A stretch of DNA of 64,000 nucleotides from Fibrella arboris (GTDB lineage Bacteria; Bacteroidota; Bacteroidia; Cytophagales; Spirosomataceae): contig NZ_JBGGWE010000005.1 in the NCBI RefSeq assembly GCF_041321095.1, forward strand, positions 1 to 64,000, in the 5' to 3' direction. Under the pieces are notes generated by a model. It ran no database searches. It was given only the letters and a program-made list of their open reading frames with translations, and was not told where the DNA came from. The translations under genes were made by a program, and so were the position numbers. Shown here piece by piece: positions 54,775-62,500 of the stretch. Within the stretch, counting starts at the first letter, position 1, and every line of letters starts with the position of its first letter.

Positions 54775-57390
54775 ATGAACCTCACTTTTCCTGCCGCAAA
54801 GGAAAGCCATCGCCCGGATGCCCCGGGTCGGCATGACCTTTTTGATCTCCTGTCAGATAAGGAATACGATGAGCTGACCGGGCTTGCTGCCGACAGTTGC
54901 CAGACCCGGATAGGCCTCATCAGTCTGGTGAATGACAGTCGGCTATGGTTCACATCAGGTGATGGACATACTACTCACGAAGCCCCACACGGCCATCCAT
55001 TTTACAGCCATGCCCTGGCCAGTCCAGCCAACATACTGATTGTCAACGACCTGCGATCAGACAGTCGTTTTGCTGATAGTCCATTCGTTAAAGGCGAGCC
55101 CCACATCGTTTTTTATGCCGGTGCGCCCCTGATCGACCAGGAAGGCGTGGCGCTGGGTACGTTATGCGTGCTCGATACCGAACCCCGTGCGCTAAGTCAG
55201 CGGCAGCTGACGGCCCTGACACGTTTGGCCAATCAGGTAGTCAGTTTACTCACTGCGCGCAAACAGCTACGGGACCTTAAGGCGCGGGAAGCGCAGTACC
55301 AGACCGAAAAAGTGGTGCTGGAGACCAATGAAAAGCGATTCAAAACAATCTTTGAGCACGCGCCGATCGGGTTGGGGCTGTTACGGGGACCCGAGCATAC
55401 CTTCGAGCTGGTCAACGAACGAATTGCCCAGATGGCAGGCCGGACGGCCGAGCAAATGCAGGGTAAGCCCCTGCTCGAGGCACTCCCCGAATTGGCCCAG
55501 CAGGGGCTCAAAGAAATTTTCGATACCGTGAAGCAAACCGGCCAGCGGTTTGTTGCCCCGGAGATTCCAGTGCTGCTGAATCGGAACAATCAACTGGAAA
55601 CGGCTTATTTCTACGCCAGCTTCGAGCCCGTTCAGGAGCCCGACGGATCGGTCAGTATTGTCGATTTCAGTCTGGAAATCACGCAACAGCTCCAGGATCA
55701 ACGCGAATTAAGCGCTAGTGAAGCCCGGTTTCGATCCATTGTAGAGCAGGCGCCGATGGCTATTGGCCAGTTGAAAGGCCGGGATATGGTTATTGAGCTG
55801 GGCAACCAGAAAATCTTTGAATTCTGGGGTAAAGACCCTTCAATCATCGGTATGCGGATTGTCGATGCCCTACCCGAACTGAAGGATCAGCCCTTCTTCA
55901 CCATTCTGGAAAAGGTTTATGATACAGGTGAGCCTTATTATGGGATAGGTACGTTAGCCCGTCTGACCAGGTATGGGCGGCTGGAAGATGCGTATTTCGA
56001 TTTCAGCTACACGCCCATTCGCGATGCCACCAACCAGATTTCGGGCATTATAGTCATGGCCGTTGAAGTGACCAGCCAGGTGTTGGCCCGGCAGGTGATT
56101 GAACAGAGCGAAGCGCGATTCCGGGGCCTCATCCAGGAAGCTCCCTTCGCCATCGGCGTCTACGAAACCACCGACTTTGTCATTGCCATTGCCAACGAGG
56201 CCATGCTGGCGTTCTGGGGAAAAACAGCCGCTGTGATCGGCCTGAAGTTAGCCGATGCCCTGCCAGAACTTGAAGGTCAGCCCTTTATTGGCTTACTCAA
56301 CAACGTATACGCGACGGGCGAAACCTACCGTTCCAACGAGCAGCGGGCCGACCTGATCGTGAACGGCCGATTGCAGGCCTACTGGTTCAACTTTGTTTAT
56401 CAGCCACTGACCAACGCAGATGGGTCGGTCTATGCAGTACTGAATATGGCTGTCGATGTGACGGAGCGCGTGCTCACCCGCCAGCGCATTGAAGAAAGCG
56501 AGCGTGCGTACCGAAACCTGGCCGTTCATCTGGAATCACGGGTGGTGGAACGTACCCAGGAACTCACCTCCGCCAACCAGGACCTGCTCCGTTCCAATGA
56601 GAGCCTGCAACAGTTTGCCTACATTGCCAGTCACGATTTGCAGGAGCCCCTTCGGAAAATTCAGTCGTTCGGGGCGTTACTCCGTGATCAGTACGCCAGC
56701 CAGCTCGATGGCCAGGCGCTCGATTACCTCCAACGGATCACCTCTGCCGGCGCCCGGATGTCGCTGCTGATCCAGGACCTGCTCACGTACTCCCGCATTT
56801 CGACCCGGCCGCAAACGTTTGATCCGGTCTCGCTGAATGCGATTCTGACTACCGTTCTCGACACACTATCGCTCGAAATCGCCCGGCGGAACGCACAGAT
56901 CGAGCTGAGTGAACTACCTGTTGTGCAGGGAGACGAGTTGCCGTTATCCCAGCTGTTTCAGAACCTGCTCGCCAACGCCATCAAGTTTACGCCCGCCGGT
57001 AAGCGGCCCCAGATCAACATTGATTATGCTATACGGCAGCGGGCCGAATTACCCACCCATCTGCGACCCAACAGTGCTGCCGGGTCATTCCACGAGATCA
57101 GTGTTCGCGATCAGGGCGTTGGCTTCGATATGAAATACCTCGACCGTATTTTCCATGTCTTCCAGCGGCTGCATGGCAAAAATGAATTTGCCGGTACAGG
57201 CGTAGGGCTGGCTATTTGCGAACGGGTGGTCGCCAATCATGGCGGCGGCATCACCGCCAGCAGCAAACCAGGGGAAGGCGCCACTTTTTACGTATACTTA
57301 CCAGCCTACTCATCAATCACACACGACAGTATTCAATCAGCCATCGACTCGTATGCGCACGCTCAAACTACAGGTTCAGGTAACAGTTGA
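54775..57390 (+). CDS. GAF/triple-PAS soluble histidine kinase
   Basis: The ATG at 54775 gives 871 residues (a TTG 18 bases upstream is less likely). The order is a GAF domain (about 20-165, TRIGLISLVNDSRLWFTSGDG), PAS domains at about 190-305, 320-440 and 445-565, a coiled coil, HisKA with His620 in AYIASHDLQEPLRKIQSFG, and HATPase_c (NLLANAIKFTPAG, DQGVGFD, GTGVGLAI). The kinase core is nearly the same as in the kai-operon kinase at 11.4 kb, so the two are paralogues with different sensors. No membrane segment or response regulator is present. Its last 38 bases overlap the next gene. Confidence 0.9.
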   Translation: MNLTFPAAKESHRPDAPGRHDLFDLLSDKEYDELTGLAADSCQTRIGLISLVNDSRLWFTSGDGHTTHEAPHGHPFYSHALASPANILIVNDLRSDSRFADSPFVKGEPHIVFYAGAPLIDQEGVALGTLCVLDTEPRALSQRQLTALTRLANQVVSLLTARKQLRDLKAREAQYQTEKVVLETNEKRFKTIFEHAPIGLGLLRGPEHTFELVNERIAQMAGRTAEQMQGKPLLEALPELAQQGLKEIFDTVKQTGQRFVAPEIPVLLNRNNQLETAYFYASFEPVQEPDGSVSIVDFSLEITQQLQDQRELSASEARFRSIVEQAPMAIGQLKGRDMVIELGNQKIFEFWGKDPSIIGMRIVDALPELKDQPFFTILEKVYDTGEPYYGIGTLARLTRYGRLEDAYFDFSYTPIRDATNQISGIIVMAVEVTSQVLARQVIEQSEARFRGLIQEAPFAIGVYETTDFVIAIANEAMLAFWGKTAAVIGLKLADALPELEGQPFIGLLNNVYATGETYRSNEQRADLIVNGRLQAYWFNFVYQPLTNADGSVYAVLNMAVDVTERVLTRQRIEESERAYRNLAVHLESRVVERTQELTSANQDLLRSNESLQQFAYIASHDLQEPLRKIQSFGALLRDQYASQLDGQALDYLQRITSAGARMSLLIQDLLTYSRISTRPQTFDPVSLNAILTTVLDTLSLEIARRNAQIELSELPVVQGDELPLSQLFQNLLANAIKFTPAGKRPQINIDYAIRQRAELPTHLRPNSAAGSFHEISVRDQGVGFDMKYLDRIFHVFQRLHGKNEFAGTGVGLAICERVVANHGGGITASSKPGEGATFYVYLPAYSSITHDSIQSAIDSYAHAQTTGSGNS

Positions 57391-57907
57391 CGGCTTTATG
57401 GCTGGACCCACTGGTGAAATGGATTGGCTGGCTTACCCCTGGACAGACGACATCGGCCAGTATGTGGGGGCCCTCACCGAACCGGTCGACACCATATTAC
57501 TGGGCCGCCACCTGGCACAGGGCTTCATTCCCCACTGGGCGGCCAATCCCGAACTCCCTGGTGCCGATAAGATCAACGGTACGCCCAAAGTCGTTTTCAC
57601 CAAAACCCTTACCACCTCGCCCTGGGAAAACACGCGCCTGGCCACCGGCGATCTGGCAACCGAAATAAACGCGCTGAAAAACGAGCCGGGTGGCGATCTG
57701 ATCGTCTACGGCGGCGGTACGTTTGTGTCGTCGCTGATCAAAGCGGGCCTGATCGACGAACTACACCTGTTTATTAACCCGGCAGCGATTGGCAGCGGAA
57801 TGGCCATCTTCGGTGGACTGGATTCTAAACAGGCCCTGACACTGGGTAAAGCAACAGCCTTCGACTGTGGCATTGTGGCGCTGTGCTACCAGCCGAAGCG
57901 GGTGTAA
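57353..57907 (+). CDS. RibD C-terminal/dihydrofolate-reductase-fold protein
   Basis: The ATG at 57353 gives 184 residues; longer starts would extend further into the kinase gene. The protein shows the fold of the RibD C-terminal reductases (LKLQVQVTVDGFMAGPTGEMDW, VDTILLGRHLAQGF, KVVFTKTL, GGDLIVYGGGTFVSSLIKAGLIDELHLFINPAAIGSG). Such stand-alone proteins reduce small molecules with NADPH, with unknown substrates. It overlaps the histidine kinase gene by 38 bases in another frame, so the two are probably co-transcribed. Confidence 0.85.
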   Translation: MRTLKLQVQVTVDGFMAGPTGEMDWLAYPWTDDIGQYVGALTEPVDTILLGRHLAQGFIPHWAANPELPGADKINGTPKVVFTKTLTTSPWENTRLATGDLATEINALKNEPGGDLIVYGGGTFVSSLIKAGLIDELHLFINPAAIGSGMAIFGGLDSKQALTLGKATAFDCGIVALCYQPKRV

Positions 57908-58126
57908 ACCAACGTACCTGAAGCGCGTTGAGGCGCACTGATCGGCCGCTGGCCCAATGGCAGACGGCCGAAACGGAAAGCGCCCAACCGATAGCTGCCT
58001 GGACCCGTCACATTTTTTGTTCTCTGCCAAAAAACAGGTTGGTCATGTACCCGGCAAACGGCTACGACCCGTTGAGACAGTGGGCCATGCAGCAACCAAT
58101 CAGTGACCTAAAAGTACCCGTTGGCC

Positions 58127-58699
58127 ATGAACCACTACGAGCAACTACGGCAGCGACTTAGTGACTTTACGCTCCTGACAGACGATCAATGGGCCCGGTT
58201 TCTGTCGATCGTTGAGCCAGCGACATACGCCAAAAACACCTTTCTCATCGAAGCCGGGCAGGTTGAGCAGCACATCTATTATCTGGCAGATGGCCTGGTC
58301 CGGCTGTCGCTTAACCACGACGGCAAAGACGTTTCGATCGACTTCGTGTTCAGCCAAAACCTGTTCTCCGCTTACTCTTCCTTTCTGAGCCAGCAGCCCA
58401 GCGCCTTCAGCGTTCAGGCCCTGACCAGTGTATCGGTGCTGCGGTTTAGCCGCGCCAACCTTCATATATTATATGACGAATCGCACCAGGCCGAGCGCAT
58501 TGGGCGATTGATTGCCGAGCAGGCCTTTCTCAGAAAAACCAGCCGGGAAGTGTTGTTTCTGACCAGTACGGCCAAACAACGTTACGTTCAGTTGGTAGAG
58601 CAGAATCCGCACCTCGTTCAACTGATCGCGGTGAAACACCTGGCGTCCTATCTCGGCATCGAGCCCGAAAGTCTGAGCCGCATCCGACGAGGCATTTGA
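58127..58699 (+). CDS. Crp/Fnr-family transcriptional regulator
   Basis: The ATG at 58127 gives 190 residues. A cyclic-nucleotide-binding-like jelly roll (about 15-130, FLIEAGQVEQHIYYLADGLVRLSLNHDGKDVSIDFVF) is followed by the long helix and a C-terminal HTH (LIAVKHLASYLGIEPESLSRIRRGI). There are no N-terminal cysteines for an FeS cluster, so it is not an Fnr oxygen sensor. A perfect palindrome of the Crp type sits 4 bases after its stop codon, ahead of the DoxX-like gene, which it probably regulates. Confidence 0.9.
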   Translation: MNHYEQLRQRLSDFTLLTDDQWARFLSIVEPATYAKNTFLIEAGQVEQHIYYLADGLVRLSLNHDGKDVSIDFVFSQNLFSAYSSFLSQQPSAFSVQALTSVSVLRFSRANLHILYDESHQAERIGRLIAEQAFLRKTSREVLFLTSTAKQRYVQLVEQNPHLVQLIAVKHLASYLGIEPESLSRIRRGI

Positions 58700-58703
58700 T
58701 TTC

Positions 58704-58717
58704 CTAACATTTGTTAG
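58704..58717. promoter_or_regulatory. Crp/Fnr-type palindromic operator
   Basis: CTAACATTTGTTAG has perfect 6-base half-sites CTAACA/TGTTAG separated by TT. It lies between the Crp/Fnr stop (58699) and the start of the membrane protein gene (58772). The palindrome at 8821-8836 upstream of kaiC shares the core. Confidence 0.65.
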
Positions 58718-58771
58718 TGGATAGGCATCGGCCAGCCCGGACCTTTGCAATCGTCACCTCCACAAAGGCAT

Positions 58772-59230
58772 ATGGCTTTTTTCCTGGGTTTAGTATCCAT
58801 CACGGCGCTGCTCTACGGTGCAGGCTGGCTGACACACAACGCCTATCTACTGACTGTTCAGAACGATAGGTTACTGGCAACAGTGGTCATGTTTGTACTC
58901 ATTGGCAGTACCCATTTGCGCAAACCGGAGACGCTCACCTACATGGTGCCGGCTGGTCTGCCAAACGCCCGGCTGCTGGTGCTCCTGTCTGGAATAGCTG
59001 AAATCGGGCTGGGTATCGGCCTTCTGGTGCCGGAGGTACGTACCTGGGCGGCCTGGGGGCTGATCGTACTACTGGTCCTTATTTTTCCGGCAAACATCAA
59101 CGTAGCCGTCAACAACCTCCCTCCGCCGGGGGGGCTTCCGGCCAAACCGTGGTACGTCTGGTCTCGTCTCCTGTTTCAGCCGGCATACAGCCTCTGGATC
59201 TATTACTCGGTCTGGGGAACGGCGTTCTGA
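58772..59230 (+). CDS. DoxX-like small membrane protein
   Basis: The ATG at 58772 gives 152 residues with four hydrophobic helices (about 1-20, 33-47, 68-90 and 95-112, then a shorter C-terminal pair) and the middle motif LLSGIAEIGLGIGLLVPEVRTWA typical of DoxX-family proteins. The role is unknown; relatives occur in redox and detoxification operons. It sits 72 bases after the Crp/Fnr gene with the putative operator between them, an arrangement often seen for Crp-family regulators and DoxX-like targets in this phylum. Confidence 0.8.
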   Translation: MAFFLGLVSITALLYGAGWLTHNAYLLTVQNDRLLATVVMFVLIGSTHLRKPETLTYMVPAGLPNARLLVLLSGIAEIGLGIGLLVPEVRTWAAWGLIVLLVLIFPANINVAVNNLPPPGGLPAKPWYVWSRLLFQPAYSLWIYYSVWGTAF

Positions 59231-59332
59231 CACGGTCAGGTCAAACGCTACGGCGAAGCCACACGCCGGCATTTTATGGCCCAACAGCCTATGAATGTGG
59301 CAGCGCATAAGTGAATGCAGTACCTTGTGCGC

Positions 59333-60898
59333 ATGAAGTCTGTCCTGCTGGGGCTCTCGGCCCTTCTTTCCGTCGCTACGTCGAGCCTGGCCCAATCTGG
59401 CTCAGGTACGTTGCCACGCATTGCCATTGCCGGCTTAGGCATCGAATCCAGTACGTTCTCGCCAGCGGTTACCCACGAGGCCGCCTTTCACGCCCGCTAT
59501 AGTGGCGAAGTGTTTAGTGCCTACCCCTTCATGATGGGTGCCGCCCCACTACGCAAACAGGCGAAGTGGTTTCCTACTGTCGTGGGCAAATCGCTACCGG
59601 GAGGAATCGTTACGCGAGCCGCCTACGAATCGCTGGTGGGTAAGATGCTGGATTCGCTGAAAAAATACGCCCCCTACGACGGCCTGTACTTCGATATTCA
59701 CGGGGCAATGAGCGTACAGGGGCTCGACGACCCCGAGGGCGATCTGATCACCCGTATCAGAAAAGTAGTGGGGTACAAAACGCTTATTTCCACGTCGATG
59801 GATCTGCACGGCAATGTGTCGGAGCGGCTGGCCCGACATACCGACCTGATGACCTGCTACCGGATGGCACCCCACGAAGACGCCATGCAGACCAAAGAGC
59901 GGGCCGTCACCCACCTCCTCGAACGGCTCAACAGCGGAAAAGGCAAACCGGCCTACAAAGCGCTTATCAACGTACCCATTCTGCTGCCGGGCGAAAAAAC
60001 CAGCACGCGCATCGAGCCGGGTAAAAGCCTGTATCAGCAGGTAACTCCCCTGGCCGACCAACAGCCGGGTGTCGTCGACGCGAGCATCTGGATCGGGTAC
60101 GCCTGGGCCGACGAACCCCGTAACCACGCCGCCGTGATGGTAGTTGGAGACGACAAAACGAAGGTGACCCAGACCGCCGAAAAACTGGCCCGTGACTTCT
60201 GGAATGCACGAAATCAGTTTGGGTTTGTGGCGCCCACAGGTACGTTGGACGAGGTGTTGGCCAAAGCGCTGCTTCCCAATGCGAAACGTCCCTTCTACAT
60301 CAGCGACACCGGCGATAACCCAACCGCAGGCGGCGCGGGCGACGTTACCTGGACCATCACCCAGCTTCTGAAACGGCCGGCATTCAAGCGGCCGAACGGT
60401 CCGTCGCTGATCTACGCCTCTATTCCCGACCCTGAGTTCATTAAAAAAGCGATGGTTGCCGGTGTTGGCGGGCAGGTTGACGGCACGGCAGGTGCGGTTG
60501 TCGACCACCGGTTTGCGCCGCCCGTTCCACTCAAGGGCACAGTGACATCGATCGTGACAGGCGATAAAGATGCGGAGGTAGAAGCCGTGGTAAAGGTGGG
60601 TAGTGTGCGCGTGATCGTGACACAGAAGCGGAAGCCCTACCACGAAGAAAAAGACTTTGTTCGCCTCGGTCTCAATCCACGTACCGCCGACATTGTGGTG
60701 GTAAAGATTGGCTACCTGCAACCAGAACTCTACGACATGCAGAAAGACTGGATCATGGCGCTGACGCCCGGTGGTGTGGACCAGGACCTGTTCCGACTGC
60801 CCTACAAGCGCATCCAGCACCCCCTGTTCCCCTTCGACAAGAACATGAAAACCCCGGACCTATCGGCTAAGCTGATTCCTCTTTCAGGTACGATGTAA
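59333..60898 (+). CDS. Secreted M81-family (MlrC-like) metallopeptidase
   Basis: The ATG at 59333 gives 521 residues with a good signal peptide (MKSVLLGLSALLSVATSSLAQ); an ATG 18 bases upstream adds MQYLVR. The protein shows the MlrC zinc-site motifs LYFDIHGAMSVQG (Asp121, His123), TSMDLHGNVSE (Asp157, His159) and CYRMAPHEDAMQT (His181), then SDTGDNPTAGGAGDVT in the C-terminal half. MlrC is the last enzyme of microcystin breakdown in sphingomonads, but mlrA and mlrB are absent here, and most homologues act on unknown small peptides. The signal peptide suggests periplasmic action. An iterated decamer lies within the early coding part. Confidence 0.88.
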   Translation: MKSVLLGLSALLSVATSSLAQSGSGTLPRIAIAGLGIESSTFSPAVTHEAAFHARYSGEVFSAYPFMMGAAPLRKQAKWFPTVVGKSLPGGIVTRAAYESLVGKMLDSLKKYAPYDGLYFDIHGAMSVQGLDDPEGDLITRIRKVVGYKTLISTSMDLHGNVSERLARHTDLMTCYRMAPHEDAMQTKERAVTHLLERLNSGKGKPAYKALINVPILLPGEKTSTRIEPGKSLYQQVTPLADQQPGVVDASIWIGYAWADEPRNHAAVMVVGDDKTKVTQTAEKLARDFWNARNQFGFVAPTGTLDEVLAKALLPNAKRPFYISDTGDNPTAGGAGDVTWTITQLLKRPAFKRPNGPSLIYASIPDPEFIKKAMVAGVGGQVDGTAGAVVDHRFAPPVPLKGTVTSIVTGDKDAEVEAVVKVGSVRVIVTQKRKPYHEEKDFVRLGLNPRTADIVVVKIGYLQPELYDMQKDWIMALTPGGVDQDLFRLPYKRIQHPLFPFDKNMKTPDLSAKLIPLSGTM

Positions 60899-60907
60899 CA
60901 GCCTGTT

Positions 60908-62122
60908 TTAACCAGCAGATCTGCAAACGACCGGCTGCACCAGTCGTACTGACTGAACATATTTACGTTTCTGTTGCCGCTGCACTGGCGTGTACAGGTC
61001 CTTGTCGATCGTTTTCCGCATGATAGTTACCTGATCTTGTGTAAAAATTTCTCGGGTTACCCTGTAGTCCATCACGTTTGCCGACCAAAAAAGTATTCCA
61101 GCGCACGTAGGTCTTGGATTACTGTATATATCGGTATGAGCCGGGGTATCAACTATGCCGTACCGCGTTACACTATTCGTACTACACCCCGCGTCGAACG
61201 TATGGGGTAGCCCTAAATAATGTCCCAATTCATGGGCGATTACACCGGGGTCCCTGGGTTCGAACAGCATGATACCCCGGCCAGCGTTGATCCCGTTTAT
61301 ATCGCCGCAGCCAGCTTTTCCGTTGAACGGGGAGTCCGTCCAGCCTAGGTTAGCCAGGTAGGACGCCCCAACTGGAGTGACACCCAGCCAGTCTATTTTG
61401 ACAAAAACATTGATATACTCCGTTGAGCACCAGCTTCGACTCACACTATCAACAAGTGTCTTCAGCATTTCGCGCGATGCTGTTGGACTTACGCTAAGGT
61501 AATTTAATCCCGGCCGCTCCAGTGCTTGCCCACTCGGAGACTTTGTGGCCAGATAAAACTCTAGATAAGAATCGGCTTGATTTGGGTCAGCGCTTTTTAC
61601 CTGGTTCCTATAAACCGAGTTAACCTGCTGAATATTCTTTTCCAGATTTACCCCGTTGGCATTCAGATCAACACTGCTCGGGAAATGAAAAATAACGGGC
61701 AACCGCGCTAACGTATAATACGCCTTGGGGCGAACAGTTATTGTAACCGGGTTGCTGTTTATCCGATTAAAGAGCCTGGCACTAAGCTTTACTGTACCCG
61801 GCAGGTTTGGCGCTTTGAAGGCAGTACTCGCCGATTGGATATGATCATTTGCGTAGAGCTGAACATACTGGTCAAGATGAGCAATTTTGACCTCTTTACC
61901 ATCTTGGGTAAACGCTGCATAGCCAACCGCAGGGCGCAGACTACTATCAGCGTTTGTGAAGTCGGTAGCTGTCATAATCGACAAGCGGGTAATACTGGTA
62001 GAGTCCTGCTTAAACTGAGAGATAGGTAGTCCCGGCTCCTGCTGACAGGCTACCAACACTGTTGCCAGCAGACTCCAGACGCCAAAAAAATGAATTCGTT
62101 TGCTTGCCGATCCGGTTTTCAT
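60908..62122 (-). CDS. M43-like zinc metallopeptidase lipoprotein
   Basis: The ATG at 62122 gives 404 residues. The N-terminus has a hydrophobic segment and lipobox LVACQQ, so it is a lipoprotein. The zincin motif HELGHYLGLPH gives three zinc ligands, and NVMDYRVTREIFTQDQ supplies the Met-turn, as in the pappalysin/cytophagalysin family M43. A beta-rich domain of about 150 residues precedes the catalytic domain. By eye the base composition is lower in GC than that of its neighbours. It is convergent with the MlrC gene, with only 9 bases between stops. Confidence 0.85.
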   Translation of the reverse strand: MKTGSASKRIHFFGVWSLLATVLVACQQEPGLPISQFKQDSTSITRLSIMTATDFTNADSSLRPAVGYAAFTQDGKEVKIAHLDQYVQLYANDHIQSASTAFKAPNLPGTVKLSARLFNRINSNPVTITVRPKAYYTLARLPVIFHFPSSVDLNANGVNLEKNIQQVNSVYRNQVKSADPNQADSYLEFYLATKSPSGQALERPGLNYLSVSPTASREMLKTLVDSVSRSWCSTEYINVFVKIDWLGVTPVGASYLANLGWTDSPFNGKAGCGDINGINAGRGIMLFEPRDPGVIAHELGHYLGLPHTFDAGCSTNSVTRYGIVDTPAHTDIYSNPRPTCAGILFWSANVMDYRVTREIFTQDQVTIMRKTIDKDLYTPVQRQQKRKYVQSVRLVQPVVCRSAG

Positions 62123-62500
62123 AAGCTTCCGTAAACGTATACGCTGTTTTGAAGAGTGTGAATGGCATACTAGAACCAGTTCCTTCACATTCGTATAACT
62201 AGCTGGTTTGTAGAGACTAACGTGCGGTAAACAAATTAAGTATCTACCCGGATATACTGCCTTGCGCCAGCTGATTTTCACCTTAATCTCACTCCATTGA
62301 CGCAAACCCTGTTACTGGCTGTGTAAGCCTGTTTCAGGCGTACATTATTGCTGGGGTTACTCCTCCACGCCTCTAATTTTTCGACTAACTGGCGGTGGTA
62401 GATTTCATGGATGTCCCCCTTTATGTAACCGATTGCATAACCTGTAATTGGGTGAATTTCAGCACACCTGTCAAATCGCTTCCTAACCTTCTAAACGGCC
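62123..62500. other. Intergenic region between metalloprotease and esterase genes
   Basis: These 378 bases lie between divergent genes and are AT-richer than average. No gene, RNA or strong hairpin was recognised. Confidence 0.4.

Noticed and set aside
59594..60820. Open frame of 408 codons on the minus strand inside the MlrC-like gene
   Set aside because: The sense frame carries the full set of M81 motifs and a signal peptide, while the antisense frame has no recognisable domain.
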